Both the position numbers and the translations under genes were made by a program. This document shows, one piece after another, positions 23,729 to 36,497 of a stretch of 64,000 nt of DNA; the first letter of the stretch is position 1; each line of letters starts with the position of its first letter. The notes under the pieces were generated by a model that saw only the letters and a list, made by a program, of their open reading frames with translations, was not told where the DNA came from and did no database searches. The DNA comes from Beroe forskalii. Taxonomy: Eukaryota > Ctenophora > Nuda > Beroida > Beroidae. The stretch is taken from contig WFMF01000021.1 of the NCBI GenBank assembly GCA_011033025.1, forward strand, positions 496,001 to 560,000, written 5' to 3'.

Positions 23729-24230
23729 GATTTAGATCTTGGAACAGGATCGTGGAACTGGATTTAGATCTTAGAACATAGCTAACTAGATCGTGGAACA
23801 TAGTGATAGATCGAAATATATTGTAGCTCACTACAACAAGTAAGATCATGGAACCGGAACAGGATCGTGGAACAGGATTGTAGAACTGGATTTAGATCTT
23901 GGAACAGGATCGTGGAACATAAATCAATAAATCGTTGCTCACTAAATCGTAGCTCAGTAGATCGTAGCTCAATAGATCTTGGAACATAGATCATAAGATG
24001 GTAGCTCATTAGATCGTAGCTCACTAGATCGTGGAACATAGATCAATAGAGCAATAGATCGTGGAACATAGATCGTAGTTCATTAGATCGAAGCTCACTA
24101 GATCATGACTCACTAGATTGTAGCTCACTAGATCGTGGAACATAGCATAGATCATGGCGTAGCTTAGTAGATCATAGCTCAAAGTCAATAGATCGTGGAA
24201 CATAGATCATTACATCGTGGGTAAAAAGAT
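23729..24230 (+). repeat. GATCGTGGAACATA-based repeat array
   Basis: Variants of AGATCGTGGAACATAGATC, GATCTTGGAACAGGATC and TAGCTCACTAGATCG recur irregularly, starting one base after the end of copy B. Unit lengths vary from 17 to about 33 bp. No gene. Confidence 0.85.
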
Positions 24231-24805
24231 GATTTTTTGTCCAATGGATCCATTGGATCCATCATGTCCAATGGACATGTTCAATGGACGTCCATTGGAC
24301 ATCCATTGGACATCCATTGAACATGATGTCCATCGGTAAAAATGTTCAATGGTGTTCAATGGATCCAATGGATCCATTGGATCCATTTGATGTTCAATGG
24401 ACATGTTCAATGGATCCAATGGATGTTCAATGGATCCATCTGAGTGGATCCAATGGACACAATCACCAAACATGGTTTGGTAGATGGACATCAGACTGGT
24501 ATTTTTGTTCATTGGATCCATTGTGTCCATTGGATCCAATGGATCCATTGTGTCCATTGAACACCATTGGACATGTCCATTGGATCCATTGGATCCATTG
24601 CACATTATGTCCATTGGATCCATTGGATCCATTGCGTCCACTGGATCCAATGGATCCATTAGACATTGTGTCCAGTGGATCCATTGTGTCCATTGGATCC
24701 ATTGTGTCCATTGGATCCATTGTGTCCATTGGATCCATTGTGTCCATTGGATCCATTGTGTCCATTGGATCTATTGTGTCCATTGGATCCATTGGACATG
24801 TTATT
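24231..24805 (+). repeat. 9/18-bp satellite (CATTGGATC / CATTGTGTC)
   Basis: Basic 9-mers CATTGGATC, CATTGTGTC and CATTGGACA/GAACA. Between 24660 and 24795 they form about seven near-identical 18-bp units. Because 9 is a multiple of 3 and no 9-mer carries a stop, long frames stay open on both strands (MDPMDT repeats on minus, SIGSIV/PLDP/HWIHCV on plus). It is dense in GGATCC sites. I read it as satellite, not gene. Confidence 0.9.
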
Positions 24806-25163
24806 TATGATCATTTGCCAGATTTGTTTCCTTTAGACTCTGAGAGTCTGGGCCAACCAACGTCTGGCAAAATATAATTACGTTGACAGACGTTGTCTGC
24901 CCCATATCTTTCAAAATACAGACTCTTCGAGTCTGGGTGCAGAGAGGACTAGGCGACGCCTGGCGATAATGACATTACTTCGAAAATACAGACTTTGAAA
25001 ATACAAATTGACAAATTTGGGATGATACCCAACCAAGTGTCCCAATCCACATTTGGACGTCACACTAGCATTGCTATTTGATCCCACCAAATCAGGAGTA
25101 GGAGAAAAACAGCGTAGAAGCTATCTAAGCGGAAGCTGTGACTACCTTGGCGCGCACATTGTC
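24806..25163. mobile_element. CCAGACGTTG-family palindromic fragments
   Basis: Holds TTGCCAGATTTG, AACGTCTGGCAA, CAGACGTTGTCTGCCCC and GCGACGCCTGGC, with the small palindromes AGACTCTGAGAGTCT and AGACTCTTCGAGTCT. This is the motif set of the foldback loops at 15.4 and 38.0 kb. 24980-25160 shows nothing recognisable. Confidence 0.5.
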
Positions 25164-25229
25164 TTGCTTAACACGTATACCCCTGTTTGCGTTGCGCGGC
25201 GCATACAAACACCTATGCGGGCTTAGGAA
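25164..25229 (+). mobile_element. GC-palindrome element, short version
   Basis: TTGCTTAACACGTATACCCC to CTATGCGGGCTTAGGAA with the central palindrome deleted. It is followed by GCTGACGCCAGC, a motif repeated beside copies at 39.39 and 50.37 kb. Confidence 0.65.
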
Positions 25230-25390
25230 TCATTTGTCGTACGATGCGATGTACGATTGACGCGGACGATGTATGACCCGCTGACGCCAGCCGCGCGGCG
25301 CCGATTCTCAATTTCATGAGGGTCTGTCAACACTCAACGGCAAACGGCCGATCAAAACGCAAACGCGCCTATCCGATGGGAAGCGTGGCG

Positions 25391-26790
25391 GGTTATAGCG
25401 CTCCAAAAAATTAGGACGCCTCGGCCACGCGGTGGCCGAACTGGCTCACTTGTAGTTTCAGTCTTCAAAGTGAGCCACGTCGGCCACCGCGTGGCCGAGC
25501 TGGCTCACCTATATTTTCAACTTTGATGCAAAATTTAAATGCCAATTTTAATCCGAAAAGACAAATTCGACATGTATCTAAAACTAGAAAAGTTGCTCTT
25601 TCCAACGGTGTTAAGATTAGGACCAACCGACCCAAAATGGCGGAGTTATAGCGCTCCAAAAAAGTGGGACGCCTCGGCCACGCGGTGGCCGAACTGGCTC
25701 ACTTGTAGTTTCAGTCTTCAAAGTGAGCCACGTCGGCCACCGCGTGGCCGAGCTGGCTCATTTGAAGAGCAACAAATGCGCGTTTTATACGTACGTGGTA
25801 TATTAAAACGCTTTCGCGCCGTACATACATCAGTAATATTGTGGCAAATTTTGACGCGCATTCACAGATTGACAGAACCGTATAATCCGGAACCAGTACT
25901 CAGCAAGGAGGGTATCGATCCTCTTCCGAGCCAGACTGCTGCCTTGCTTTCGGTTGACCACGATTTCATCCCACTCACCAAATCCTAACCATATCATCCA
26001 TCCAAACCCATAAAACCACACTTCCCATTAACTTCTGCGTGTATGGGAAATATTACAAATGAAGTGAGCTCATTTCAACCGCCTGTATGTACTCATCAGT
26101 CAAAAGCATCCAATGGGTGATAAAATGAGTCAGTTAGGTCCCGAAGCCTTTCATGGTGGAAATAACAATGTATCCAAAGAACCCTTTATAGTTTATACCA
26201 ACGTATTTTCCATGACTTTTCACTGATGAGCACACATAGCCGGAACGTCTGATAGTCTATTTTTGCACTTTGCGTGCCCCAAGCAAGGTTGCCCTCTTCG
26301 CTTTTATTCAAGATATGCTCCACCGTTATTATAGTAAGCGCAAAACTACCACAAAAGTGCAGATTTAAGCACATTGGAACTACTTGGGAAAAGGCCAGGA
26401 AATTTGACCAAGGAAGTGTACTAATTATGTGGATGGATATTAAGGGTAGAAATATGAGTAAAGGCGCAAAGGTCACCAAGTTAGAAGTTGATACTTAAAC
26501 TTCTGTGTCTATTGATCAACATTTGAGCACGCATCGCACATGAACAAGCTCGAGTAGAATTGAGTAAGTCTCATCAAACAAATTGAACAAAGAGAAACAC
26601 AGTTATGGCTGTAATTTTCGAATATCAGGTTGATGTTTACAACAAACTACAATTATTAGGTAATAATAAAATGCCTCTGAGCGGCATGAGATACTTAAGT
26701 ATCTAGAAATTTTAACTTTAGAATGAACAATATTATTGACTAATTTGGAAGATTATGCAATGCTGTTATAAGCACATAAGTCGGCATAAG
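25391..26790 (-). mobile_element. Giant repeat, 3'-end fragment
   Basis: Matches copy B 16083-17245 in the same orientation. Its outer part is doubled: the module from GTTATAGCGCTCCAAAA through GCGTGGCCGAGCTGGCTCA occurs at 25391-25503 and again at 25645-25760, so the terminal palindromes are tandemly duplicated. The fragment ends abruptly at CGGCATAAG where LINE sequence starts. Confidence 0.8.
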
Positions 26791-28620
26791 GCTGTTTTAT
26801 CCCCATTGCTCTTTATTATCTTTATATCTGACCTTCTAAAAACAGGTAATCTTCCTCATGACATCAAAGAGGCAACTAATTGTTTTAAATATGCTGACGA
26901 TGGAAGTGTATTTGTTGTGGCCAAGTCCATATCAGAATGTGTTTCATTGATGCAGAAAGTGTGTGACTACATACATGAATGGTGCTCTAAATGGCGACTG
27001 TCAGTTAATTGCAATGAAAACAAAAACAGAGATAATCGTCCTCAAAACTAAAGCTGTAAAAGAATCAGAAATGCAGGGCAATATTTTACCAACAATTAAA
27101 ATGGGGGGTAAAGCCCTATGCTATGTCAAGAAAAGCAAAGTACTAGGAGTTACTATCGATGAAGATCTATCATTTGTGAATCATTCCAATTTGGTTCTCA
27201 GGAATTGTTGGTATGCTTGGAGCAAATGAGCTGTAACACATCACGTAAGAGGGACTGAACTCAAAGTCTACAATTACTTTTCAAGACTGTGGTCTTGACA
27301 AAGATACTCTATGCAGCTCCTATATGGCTACAAAAATGCTTGGAAAGGTTCAGAGATCTATTTGCCCGTGCTATCCTTAAAATTACAGGATCGCAATTTT
27401 ACTTTTCTAAAATGCTTGGGGAAATAATTACAGGAATCCCCCCTCTTGAAATTTTAGTCCAGGAAATAACTAATAAATTTATCTTGAAAGCACTTTCACA
27501 AAAGGACTGTGTAACCTCACTTCTGCTTCAAATTGAGTCATATCCTCAAAGTCAATATTATTATCAGATAACAGAAGTCAAGAAATTCATCCTATGGACA
27601 TTGAGTTATAGAGAAAAGCGGCAGAATCCTGATAGTTCATTCAGTGTCACAAAATCAATGCATAATATGTCACTACTTGAGGTTCCAAGCAATTCGCTAA
27701 TCTACAATGAGGATGAAATTCTCTGCTATAGATGCTACATGTTAGGATTCACATATCAAAAGAGACATGGACTCAATAGTTAAAAAGACCCCTATTCGCT
27801 GGAGCCTCACTCAGAAGTGGCTGATAAAGTCAAAGGGATAATATCCACTTTCAATTATGTCAAGTTTCCTGTTGTTTCAAGAAGTTACTCAAGGTTTTCC
27901 TCCACTAATGTTTGGGACTTTGTACATGGACATTGTCTGCGATTTCAGGACTTTGCATTTTCAGTGCTCAAGTATGACAAATCTCTTCACATACCAGTCT
28001 GTCTTGAGTGTGGTTCCCTCCCTGACTCTGCTTTCCATAAACTCTTCGAATGTTCAGTTTATGATGATTATGTCACTGAGCTGAGATCTAAGCTGATTGA
28101 ATTGCAGTCATGGGGTATAAACTTTCATCTCAAGCTATTATTTGATGATAACATAGAAATTAAAAATGTGTTCAAATCACTAGTGAATGAAATATGTTCT
28201 CAATCAGATTTTGATGATAACTTCTTATGTATAATGAATACAGAATGAGACAGTACTCTGGAAAAATCTATAAAATTTATTAAGTTGGAAATTGGTTATC
28301 ATTAATCATTAATGTTTATTCTTGATAGACTTAGACTCATGAATAAAGTTTGCTGATATCATAATATTATTGTAGTGACGTAGTGTATGTTTCACTAGGT
28401 CCCAATGGGGATTATTAGAAGGTTGATTTGCATAATTAACTTAGTACATGTTGTTGGTCATGATAGAACTTTCATATTTTTCTTGCTTACTGTTTTTTAA
28501 AAGGGTTGTATGGTTTTTGTACGTTTATGGTATTTTAGATTAGGTTTTCATATAGATTTTGCTAGTATGATGTACCTTGGGCTCACAAATAGGAGCTATT
28601 AGATAAATTAATTAATTAAT
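26791..28620 (+). pseudogene. LINE (CR1/L2/jockey-like) ORF2 remnant, reverse transcriptase
   Basis: 5'-truncated element. RT motifs in order: LSPLLFIIFISDL, FKYADDGSVF (catalytic YADD), LSVNCNENK, then after a frameshift LKTKAVKES and KVLGVTIDEDLSF. C-terminal parts follow at 27289-27783 and 27817-28248, the last with a Cys/His pattern (VCLECG, HKLFEC). At least three frame breaks or stops make it dead. The 3' end is an AATT-type microsatellite (28606-28620), the tail style of CR1/L2-like LINEs. Its left flank is giant-repeat sequence in minus orientation and its right flank is the same repeat in plus orientation, so the site is a rearrangement junction, not a simple insertion. Confidence 0.85.
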
Positions 28621-28896
28621 CATAATAAGTTTCGTGTTCATTTGGTATCAAAGTTATCACTTGTCTTATTTAAAACAATTCAAGTAAATAAATATCATTT
28701 GGTCAGACAAGGAGGAAGTTTTCATGACATCTAGATTTGAGCAAAATACATCAATCAACAAAAGGTTGGACACAGTACAGGGAATCTGCCATTTGTGGCA
28801 ATATTGACAGTTATGGATTAACTAAACTTTCTATAATTGTCAATGAATCCCCAGTGTTGACAATGAACCGTCATTGTTGACAATGAATTCAATATG

Positions 28897-29120
28897 TTTG
28901 AATTAAGAAGAAATCTTTCTTCAAGACATCAATCTGCAAGACTTTTCTCCAACTCCATACTTGAACACCAACATGATTCCTTTAGGTAATGCAATGTGGA
29001 GAGCAGTAGGATCTTAATGAGTCACACCAAGATGAGTGGTGTGCAGGCATCTTCAGTCCAATACCTACCTCAGCTTTCGGGGTGTTTAAATTGCGAGAGC
29101 TTTTTATGAGGTAGGCCCCC
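28897..29120. mobile_element. 0.22-kb insertion shared with copy D
   Basis: Absent from A and B; flanked by CAATATG at 28890-28896 and 29121-29127. Starts TTTGAATTAA and ends GAGGTAGGCCCCC. In D the same site holds two such units with about 290 bp between, so C looks like a single-unit derivative. A further partial relative is at 51188-51240. Confidence 0.7.
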
Positions 29121-30915
29121 CAATATGATCGTCATTGTCAAAAATGGATCTTTAGTAACGAAATTGAACTTATAAATCCAAACCCTAAACCCTAAACAAA
29201 CCCCACACTTCATTCTGGCTTGTGTAAGAATCAGCATATGACTCAGGGTTCACTGATTACTATGACAATTTTTTGCAAAGGCAGCTTTGATTTTATTGTC
29301 AGCAATAGCAATTCATTGAATTACTATGAGCATTCATTGGTAAAAATGGTGAAAATGAATCTATTGCCAATAAGCATGATATGTAATGGAAGGCAGTGGC
29401 AACACTGAATTGTAAGTTATGGCATTATGGCAATTAATTTTCAACTGTGAATCTATTTTGAAATATATGGCAACAATGAATTAACAATAAATCATCAATA
29501 AATTGACACTAAAGCACATTTCGAACTGTTTGAACCATATTTTGATTCTAACAGGGTCAGTTTAAACTGTACTCTGTGTGTCATCGTGTGCATGGTATAA
29601 GTTTGCATGATTCATAGACATAACGTGACATAACGTGCTAAAAACTGCAAAGCTTAACCCATTATAAGCCAGGTCCTATAATATATACTAGTACCACTAT
29701 ACCAGAGTAGTTGCTGGCATGTAGTGGGATAAGCCATGTATACAAAAGACACACAAACTGTCTTATCACATGATACCATCTTGATGTCGTGTCAAATACT
29801 TAATGCAACCTTGTGGTATGACTTAATCAAGTCCCGAAACTCAACCTATACATAACATTTGCAGGCATGGATTGCATGCAGAGCATGTGTTATACTGATG
29901 TTTTCGCCTCTGCATCGAGATGTTTTCACCCCTACAACCCTCTATACAATCTACAACTTAGTAGGTACAATCTGAATTGATTTGAATATGGAAGTACCTA
30001 AATTTTCATTATTATATGCTTTTAACTATCTCTGTCTGTTGAGATGCTGAAATAATAGAAGTCAGATCAAATTAACCTGACTGTAATTTTTAAAAATTTT
30101 CAGTGCAACTAAGGACCTGAGAAGTCCATGAGAAGTCCATGACAAAAGATCGTGATATTAATTGCTATCCTAAAGCAAAATGTCTCCCACAAGACAAGAT
30201 TTGTCCTATGAAATTTCTTTCCTTACATTGATGAACTATGAAGTGTCTATTTACTTTTTTGAAGTAACTCATGACATTTACTCTTGACAATCTAGTTATC
30301 TAGGCCAACTGTGTACTGAGCCTCTGTACAACAAATATGTATGGTGATTTTAGGGCATGCAAAAGTCTGTTTTAATCAGTGTGCGTAAAAATACATTAGT
30401 ATTACATTAGTCACATCATGCGTCAATTGTTGTAACTAATCTGTAATAGTGACGTGGTGGCTGGTGCGTCACGTCATCACGATTAGTTGAAACTTTAAAA
30501 CAAGTAATGCGTCACGTCAAGATTTCGTGCATTCATTCATTACTTTTAACTGGTTATGTGCGCTCGGGATGGATTATCCGGGTGACTGCGCCTAAAGACG
30601 AACCAAGAACTGCAACAGATATCTACCATTTTATATTTTGATTAAAGCTAATTACTCGACGGTAAAATACTACTCACAATTCGACTTTCGAGACACTGGT
30701 ATAGAAAAATAATGCTAGAAATTATATATAGTAAGATGGAATAATAATGCATGGTTATTAAATTTTGTTTAGGTACTTTAGTAGCAGGATTGGTGTAAGG
30801 TTTTAGTTCTAATCCGTAACCTTAAGTGATTAGAATGTTTTTCCACGTTTCAGCCTATTGATTCATTATTATACGATAGTTTTTCAATAGTGTATATGAA
30901 TTGTTATGCTTACAG

Positions 30916-30950
30916 ACCTGAAGATGTTGCTGAACGGCGAAATTAATTCT
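30916..30950 (+). ncRNA. Possible hammerhead-like core motif, copy C
   Basis: CTGAAGA, GTTG loop CGGC, GAAA in order. Relative to copy B one stem base is changed (GUCG to GUUG) yet still pairs through a wobble. Same caveats as 20630-20662. Confidence 0.3.
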
Positions 30951-31682
30951 AAGTGAAGAACGTCATAGTTTATCTTATGCCAGTACAACCTTGTGAAGAG
31001 ATGATAAATAAATTATTGAACTATGCGACTGCTATAAAGCGACACAATCCTTGACACATAGTGAGTAAGTGCAGAGACATATATGGTGAAATACTGCATT
31101 AAGCCAAACTCCTTGGATACCACCCAGTCTATATTGCACAATGCACATAATTAATGCAATAAAGCAATCACACTAACTGATAACACTAACTGATATTGAT
31201 ATTCATTATGAGTTCAATAAAAAATATGTTCCACAAGGCTTCAAAATGTATGCTTTTCATGTGCACTTTCTCACAATTTGAGTAAGTTATTTTGCTTCAA
31301 ATTTTAGATTTAATTCTAAGATTTCGCTTCAAATTTTTTGATTTAATTTCTAAGAATTTCCTATGATTATCTACAAAATACATAGACACGCGCGGGTCGG
31401 GCCCATTTCGGGATAGCTCCCGAGGGCGCAGCCCGAGGGATCTATCCGGTTTGACCCGCAGCCCGTGGTGCGAGGTTCCAAACAAATATGGGCCCGATCA
31501 GGCAAATGTCGTATGTATTATAGACCAGCATGAAAGTCAAGAATAGCCAGGTAGGCGTCTATAATGCGAGTAACTGCATCTTGAAATTTTGGAGCCCGAC
31601 CATCACGTGAATAAGTGGGCATAAGGTCTCTGATATCCCCCGCCTATTCAGAAACTCATAAGCACTAATTCTTAGTTATATA

Positions 31683-32516
31683 CCTTAGTGGTAGAAATTA
31701 AGAGCCGTTTTAATTATGACAAATGAAATTATGATCAGTACTAAATATTATGATAAAGAAATTTTCAGTGATTTTCACCAGGAAAAGACCAAGTACTCGG
31801 CCTCTGCTTCGGTCAAAATCGGCCCTTTTTTCAAACTCGGCCTTGGCAAAATTTTGCTTCATTTTGCCGTGTTCGATACCTAGGTAATTGCCAGAATTTC
31901 ATGTGTTATTTCACAACTAATGTTGAATTTTTTGGGTGTAACAAACTGAAATTTTCACCGGATTGATATTTAACTTAATAACTTTATCAAATTTCACTAG
32001 TTCAATTTTCAAAAGATTCTTTCAAAATATTCTTACAGAAAATCACGGCAAAATATAATTGTAGCTACAGGAATGTTATATGAACTCGGCTGAACTCGGC
32101 CTCGGCTAAGAACCTGAACTCGGTCGTTTACTGATTTTCACTATTTTAGTACTATAATGATAGTATGATATTACAGATTGCTCATCACGGAGTTCGGAAA
32201 TTTTAAACTTTCGTTATTATTCGAGAATATGGCGTACGCCCCAGCTGCTATGACCTATGTCGAGTGTTAACCCAATACCCACCTCTGTCCTTACTCTCAA
32301 ATGTCCACATTATCACTATGGACCAGTGACCATAAACCATCGATCATCCTTGCCTTAATAACGTACCTGTATCTAAAAATAGCTGTTTTTTGTGAGTGCA
32401 TAAATTATGACCTGTAGATATTATGATGCGTAGAAAATATGATGCGTACCTAATAATTATGATCATTTTGTTAAAATTATCATTATTAGTACGCATCATA
32501 ATTTTTACCACTAAGG
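31683..32516. mobile_element. CCTTAGTGG-ended TIR element in copy C
   Basis: Same structure as 19059-19886, opposite orientation, with the hAT-type MITE inside. Confidence 0.65.
31779..32133. mobile_element. hAT-type MITE in copy C
   Basis: 8-bp duplication ATTTTCAC at 31771-31778 and 32134-32141, the complement of the one in B. It is therefore the same insertion event. Confidence 0.9.
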
Positions 32517-33429
32517 TGCTCACACATGTTGCCATTCACAAAGGAATCATTCATGATCTTTGTGACCAATAATCGGTATATGAAGTATGAAATTCAGAGC
32601 TTATTACAATTACCTAAGCTTGATACTGCACTTCACCCTTACTGCAAATTTTCAATTTTTTGTTATGTTTGTAGTATACCCATACACCTCTATGGATAAG
32701 ACATTGGACTCCACTTATTTTATGTTAACTTACATAATGGTCTGATTGGCAAATTTGAAAACAAAATTTATTTACGAAGACAAATTATATTTTAAGCAGA
32801 TTATATTTTGTACTGTGTACCCTCGATTTTTAAAATCGCACAAATTTGTAATGTTCAATGAATATCAAGAGCTCTAGTATATTGATTTGCATTTTTATAC
32901 CTCCGAACCTAAAAGGCAATAAAGTTACCTAAATACCTACTGTTATGTAATACATTAAATTAATATGCTTATCATGCTCAGATTGTGCTTAGATTTAATG
33001 AAATATGCCCGTTCAAATGATTGGTATTATAACATTTCTAATTTCCCTTCCTCAGATTTCCGTGATGGTGCAATCGGTGACTCATGAGTCATGACTATTC
33101 TACGCTTTCGTGTTCTACGCAAATGATTTTGGAGTGTACCTTGGTAGCTTTGTCCTTCAGATGAATGAACTACTCACTGCTTCACTGGATATTCTGTTAG
33201 GAGTATGAACAGTGGATACATTGCTATTTCATCTATTTGCTTGGCAATAGATAAGTCGTAGCGCGAATTTAACTGCATGACAAATTATGTAAAGTGGACA
33301 TTGAGTAGTCAGACTTTATAAAAGATTATAATTCCAAAAGTAAGTGGTTCAACATAAAGTGTTTATACTTTTACAGTATAGTCCAGGAATTTATCATTTG
33401 TCTTCAAGTCAAATATTAGAAATTTATTA

Positions 33430-33921
33430 CCTTAGGAGACATATTTAAAAGGTACGAAATTTGGGGATTTTTCGAAAAAATCCCCATATTTTCGTACTCC
33501 CAAAATTTCGGTCCCCAAAATTATTTCCCCCAAATTAGTAAATTGCGGGTTTGTGATTTGATTAACAGTGCATAAAATATGGGATTCCCAGACAAATTTC
33601 AATGAGTATATCAGTGCAGAAGAGTTCAAAATATCTAAAATGCAGTAATTCCAAATAGAACATTCTAAACTCGACTCGATAAAAGAGATCTTGTATTGGA
33701 AATTCTACTACATCGATCACCTCAGTGATATTGGCCTTTCTGAAGTTCTGATTTATTCCCAAAAGTTACCTTATTTTTTCGAATTTGAAAAAAAGGCGAA
33801 AATCCCCTACTTTATTTTGGGGTACGAAATTTGGGGATTTCTGAGAAAAATCCCCATATTTTCGAACCCCCAAAATTTCGATCCCCGGAATTATTGTCCC
33901 ATGTTATATTGTCTTGTAAGG
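33430..33921. mobile_element. TATTA-flanked TIR element in copy C
   Basis: Ends CCTTAGGAGACA and CCTTACAAGACA (complement of right end), with 5-bp duplication TATTA at 33425-33429 and 33922-33926. Inside, two GGTACGAAATTTGGGGATTT blocks each face an AATCCCCATATTTTCG complement, giving two hairpins. The 66-residue minus-strand frame is identical in D but resembles nothing known to me. Absent from B. Confidence 0.85.
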
Positions 33922-34945
33922 TATTAAGAATTAAGAATTATAATGCATGGCCTGGCTAACTGCTTAGTGTATCTCTCCACTTTTTATGTACCTAACGCGC
34001 AGAGAATACATTATTTAAAGCCAACAGCACATTTTGATTAGAGTGCAAGAGAGGCAGTACCATGGTAGCCGAACGTACTTAGAAATTACTAACTTGAAAT
34101 TATCGTCGTGAGGCTACTGTATAAGCAGTTGAGTGGCGAAATTGCGTTTCTTAAGCAAGATTTAGCTTTGGTGTACTTATATATTGACATTTCATACAAT
34201 CCTATCTTTTACAGCTAAATTTTGAAAGAAAATTTATTTCTAAGTTCAATATTTCTTTCGAAGTTTAAAGTTTGATATTGCTATTTTTTGTTAACATTAT
34301 ATTAAATAGCAACTGTGACAAGGGAATGATTTAGAATTTTCTTGAACTTATGCCGACTTATGTGCTTATAACAGCATTGCATAATCTTCTAAATTAGTCT
34401 ATAATATCGTTCATTCTAAAGCTAAACTTTCTAGATACTTAAGTATCTCATGCCGCTCAGAGACATTTTATTATTACCTACTAATTCTAGTTTGTTGTAA
34501 GCATCAACCTGATATTCGAAAATTACAACCATAACTGTGTTTCTTTTTGTTCAATTTGTTTGATGAGACTTAGTTAATTCTACTCTCGAGCTTGTTCATG
34601 TGCGATGCGCTCCAAATTTTGATCAATAGACACAGAAGTTTAAGTATCAACTTCAACTTGGTGACCCCTTTTGCGCCTTTACTAATATTTCTACCCTTAA
34701 AATCCATCCACATAATTAGGTACACTTCCTTGGTCAAATTTCCCGGCCTTTTCCCAAGTAGTTCCAATGTTCTTAAATCTGAACTTTTGTGGTAGTTTTG
34801 CACACTTACAATAATAACGGTGGAGCATATCTTGAATAAAGGCGAAGAGGGCAACCTTGTTTGGGGCAAGCTAAGTGCAAAAATAGACTCAGTCGTTCCG
34901 GCTATGTCTGCTCATCAGTGAAAAGTCATGGAAAATACGTTGGTA

Positions 34946-35706
34946 TCTCTAATATAATTTCGCATTCTCTGTTTTTTTGTTTGTCGTAACGGCGGAAACA
35001 TCTTCGGAACGCGCGCGCATTACGATTTGTGCGGGTAACCATGGTGACACGTGCACGGAGAATTGCGCGCGCGCTCATTTCTGTTAATGACGTTTTGATT
35101 ACGTTGCTTCGTAACTTTTGAACGGATAAGAGTTTTTTGATGCGGTAAAAAGTATTCAGCTGATCTGAAATTTGCGAACGAGGTGCTGCGTAGCAGCGCC
35201 GAGTGAGCTGTGTATTAGCAGGCCCAACGGGCATTCTAGTCTCTAATATAATTTCGCAACCTCTGTTGTTTGTGCGTAACGGCGGAAACATCTTCGGAAC
35301 GCGCGCGCATTACGATTTGTGCGGGTAACCATGGTGACACGTGCACGGAGAATTGCGCGCGCGCTCATTTCTGTTAATGGTGTTTTGATTACGTTGCGCG
35401 ATCTCTAATAACTTTTGAACGGATCGGGGGTTTTTGATGCGGTAATTTTTTTTAGTTGATTTGAATTGCATTGTTTGAAATTTGCGAGCTCTGAGTGCAG
35501 AGCTGTGTATTAGCTGGCCAATTAATAAATTAATAACGGACCTGCTATTACACAGCTCACTCAGATTGTAACTTTGATCTGATTGGAATTTTGATGCGGT
35601 AAAAGTATTTAGTTGATTTGAATTGCATAGGTCGAAATTTGCGAACGAGGTGCTGCGTAGCAGCGCCGAGTGAGCTGTGTATTTGCAGGCCCAACGGGCC
35701 TGCTAG
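34946..35706 (+). mobile_element. Tandem pair of non-autonomous Helitrons
   Basis: Two head-to-tail units, 34946-35239 and 35240-35706. Each starts TCTCTAATATAATTTCGC (5' TC) and ends CTAG (CTRR). The second ends with a perfect hairpin GCAGGCCC-AAC-GGGCCTGC right at the terminus; the first has a decayed version. The pair sits between A (34945) and T (35707) with no target duplication, and copy D has the uninterrupted site GGTATAAAC. All of this is the Helitron signature. No Rep/helicase is encoded. The related element at 52068-52521 has a similar start and the same 3' end. Confidence 0.92.
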
Positions 35707-36497
35707 TAAACTATAAAGGGTTCTTTGGATACGTTGTTATTTCCACCATGGAAGGCTTCGGGACCTAACTGACTCATTTTATTACCCATTGGATGCTTTT
35801 GACTGATGAGTACATACAGGCGGTTGAAATGAGCTCACTTCATTTGTAATATTTCCCATACACCCTGAAGTTAATGAGAAGTGTGGTTTTATGAGTTTGG
35901 ATGGATGATATGGTTAGGGTTTGGTGAGAGTGAGATGAAATCGTGGTCAACCGAAAGCAAGGCAGCAGTCCGGCTCGGAAGAGGATCGATACCCTCCTCG
36001 TTGAGTGCTGGTTCCAGATTATACGGTTGCCAATCTGTGAATGCGCGTCAAAATTTTGCCACAATATTAGCTGTAAAATTACTGATGTATGTACGGCGCG
36101 AAAGCGTTTTAATATACCACGTACGTATGAAACGCGCATTTGTTGCTCTTCAATGAGCCAGCCAGTTCGGCCACGCGGTGGCCGGCGTGGCTCACTTTGA
36201 AGACTGAAACTACAGAGCCAGTTCGGCCACCGCGTGCCGAGGCGTCCCAATTTTGGAGCGCTATAACTCCTCCATTTTGGTTCGGTTGGTCCTAATCTTT
36301 ACACCGTTGGAAAGAGCAACTTTTCTAGTTTCAGATACATGCCGAATTTTGTCTTTTCGGATTAAAATTGGCATCTCAATTTTGCATCAAAGTTGGAAAA
36401 ATATAGGTGAGCCATCTCGGCCACGCGGTGGCCGAAATGGCTCACTTTTTCAAAAACATGAAAAATTATTTTCAAGTGAGCCACCTCGGCCACCATA

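Larger units (their letters stand above)
28621..36497 (+). mobile_element. Giant repeat, copy C (lacks 5' end)
   Basis: Begins inside the element at CATAATAAGTTTCGTGTTC (equal to 40.868 kb in D) and runs to the intact 3' terminus GTGAGCCACCTCGGCCACC and ATA at 36497. Very similar to D throughout, including shared insertions at 28897 and 33430. The private Helitron pair is at 34946-35706. No coding capacity recognised. Confidence 0.8.

Noticed and set aside
24210-24877. Open frames of 109-197 codons on both strands
   Set aside because: All arise from stop-free 9-bp satellite units; no complex sequence or splice structure.
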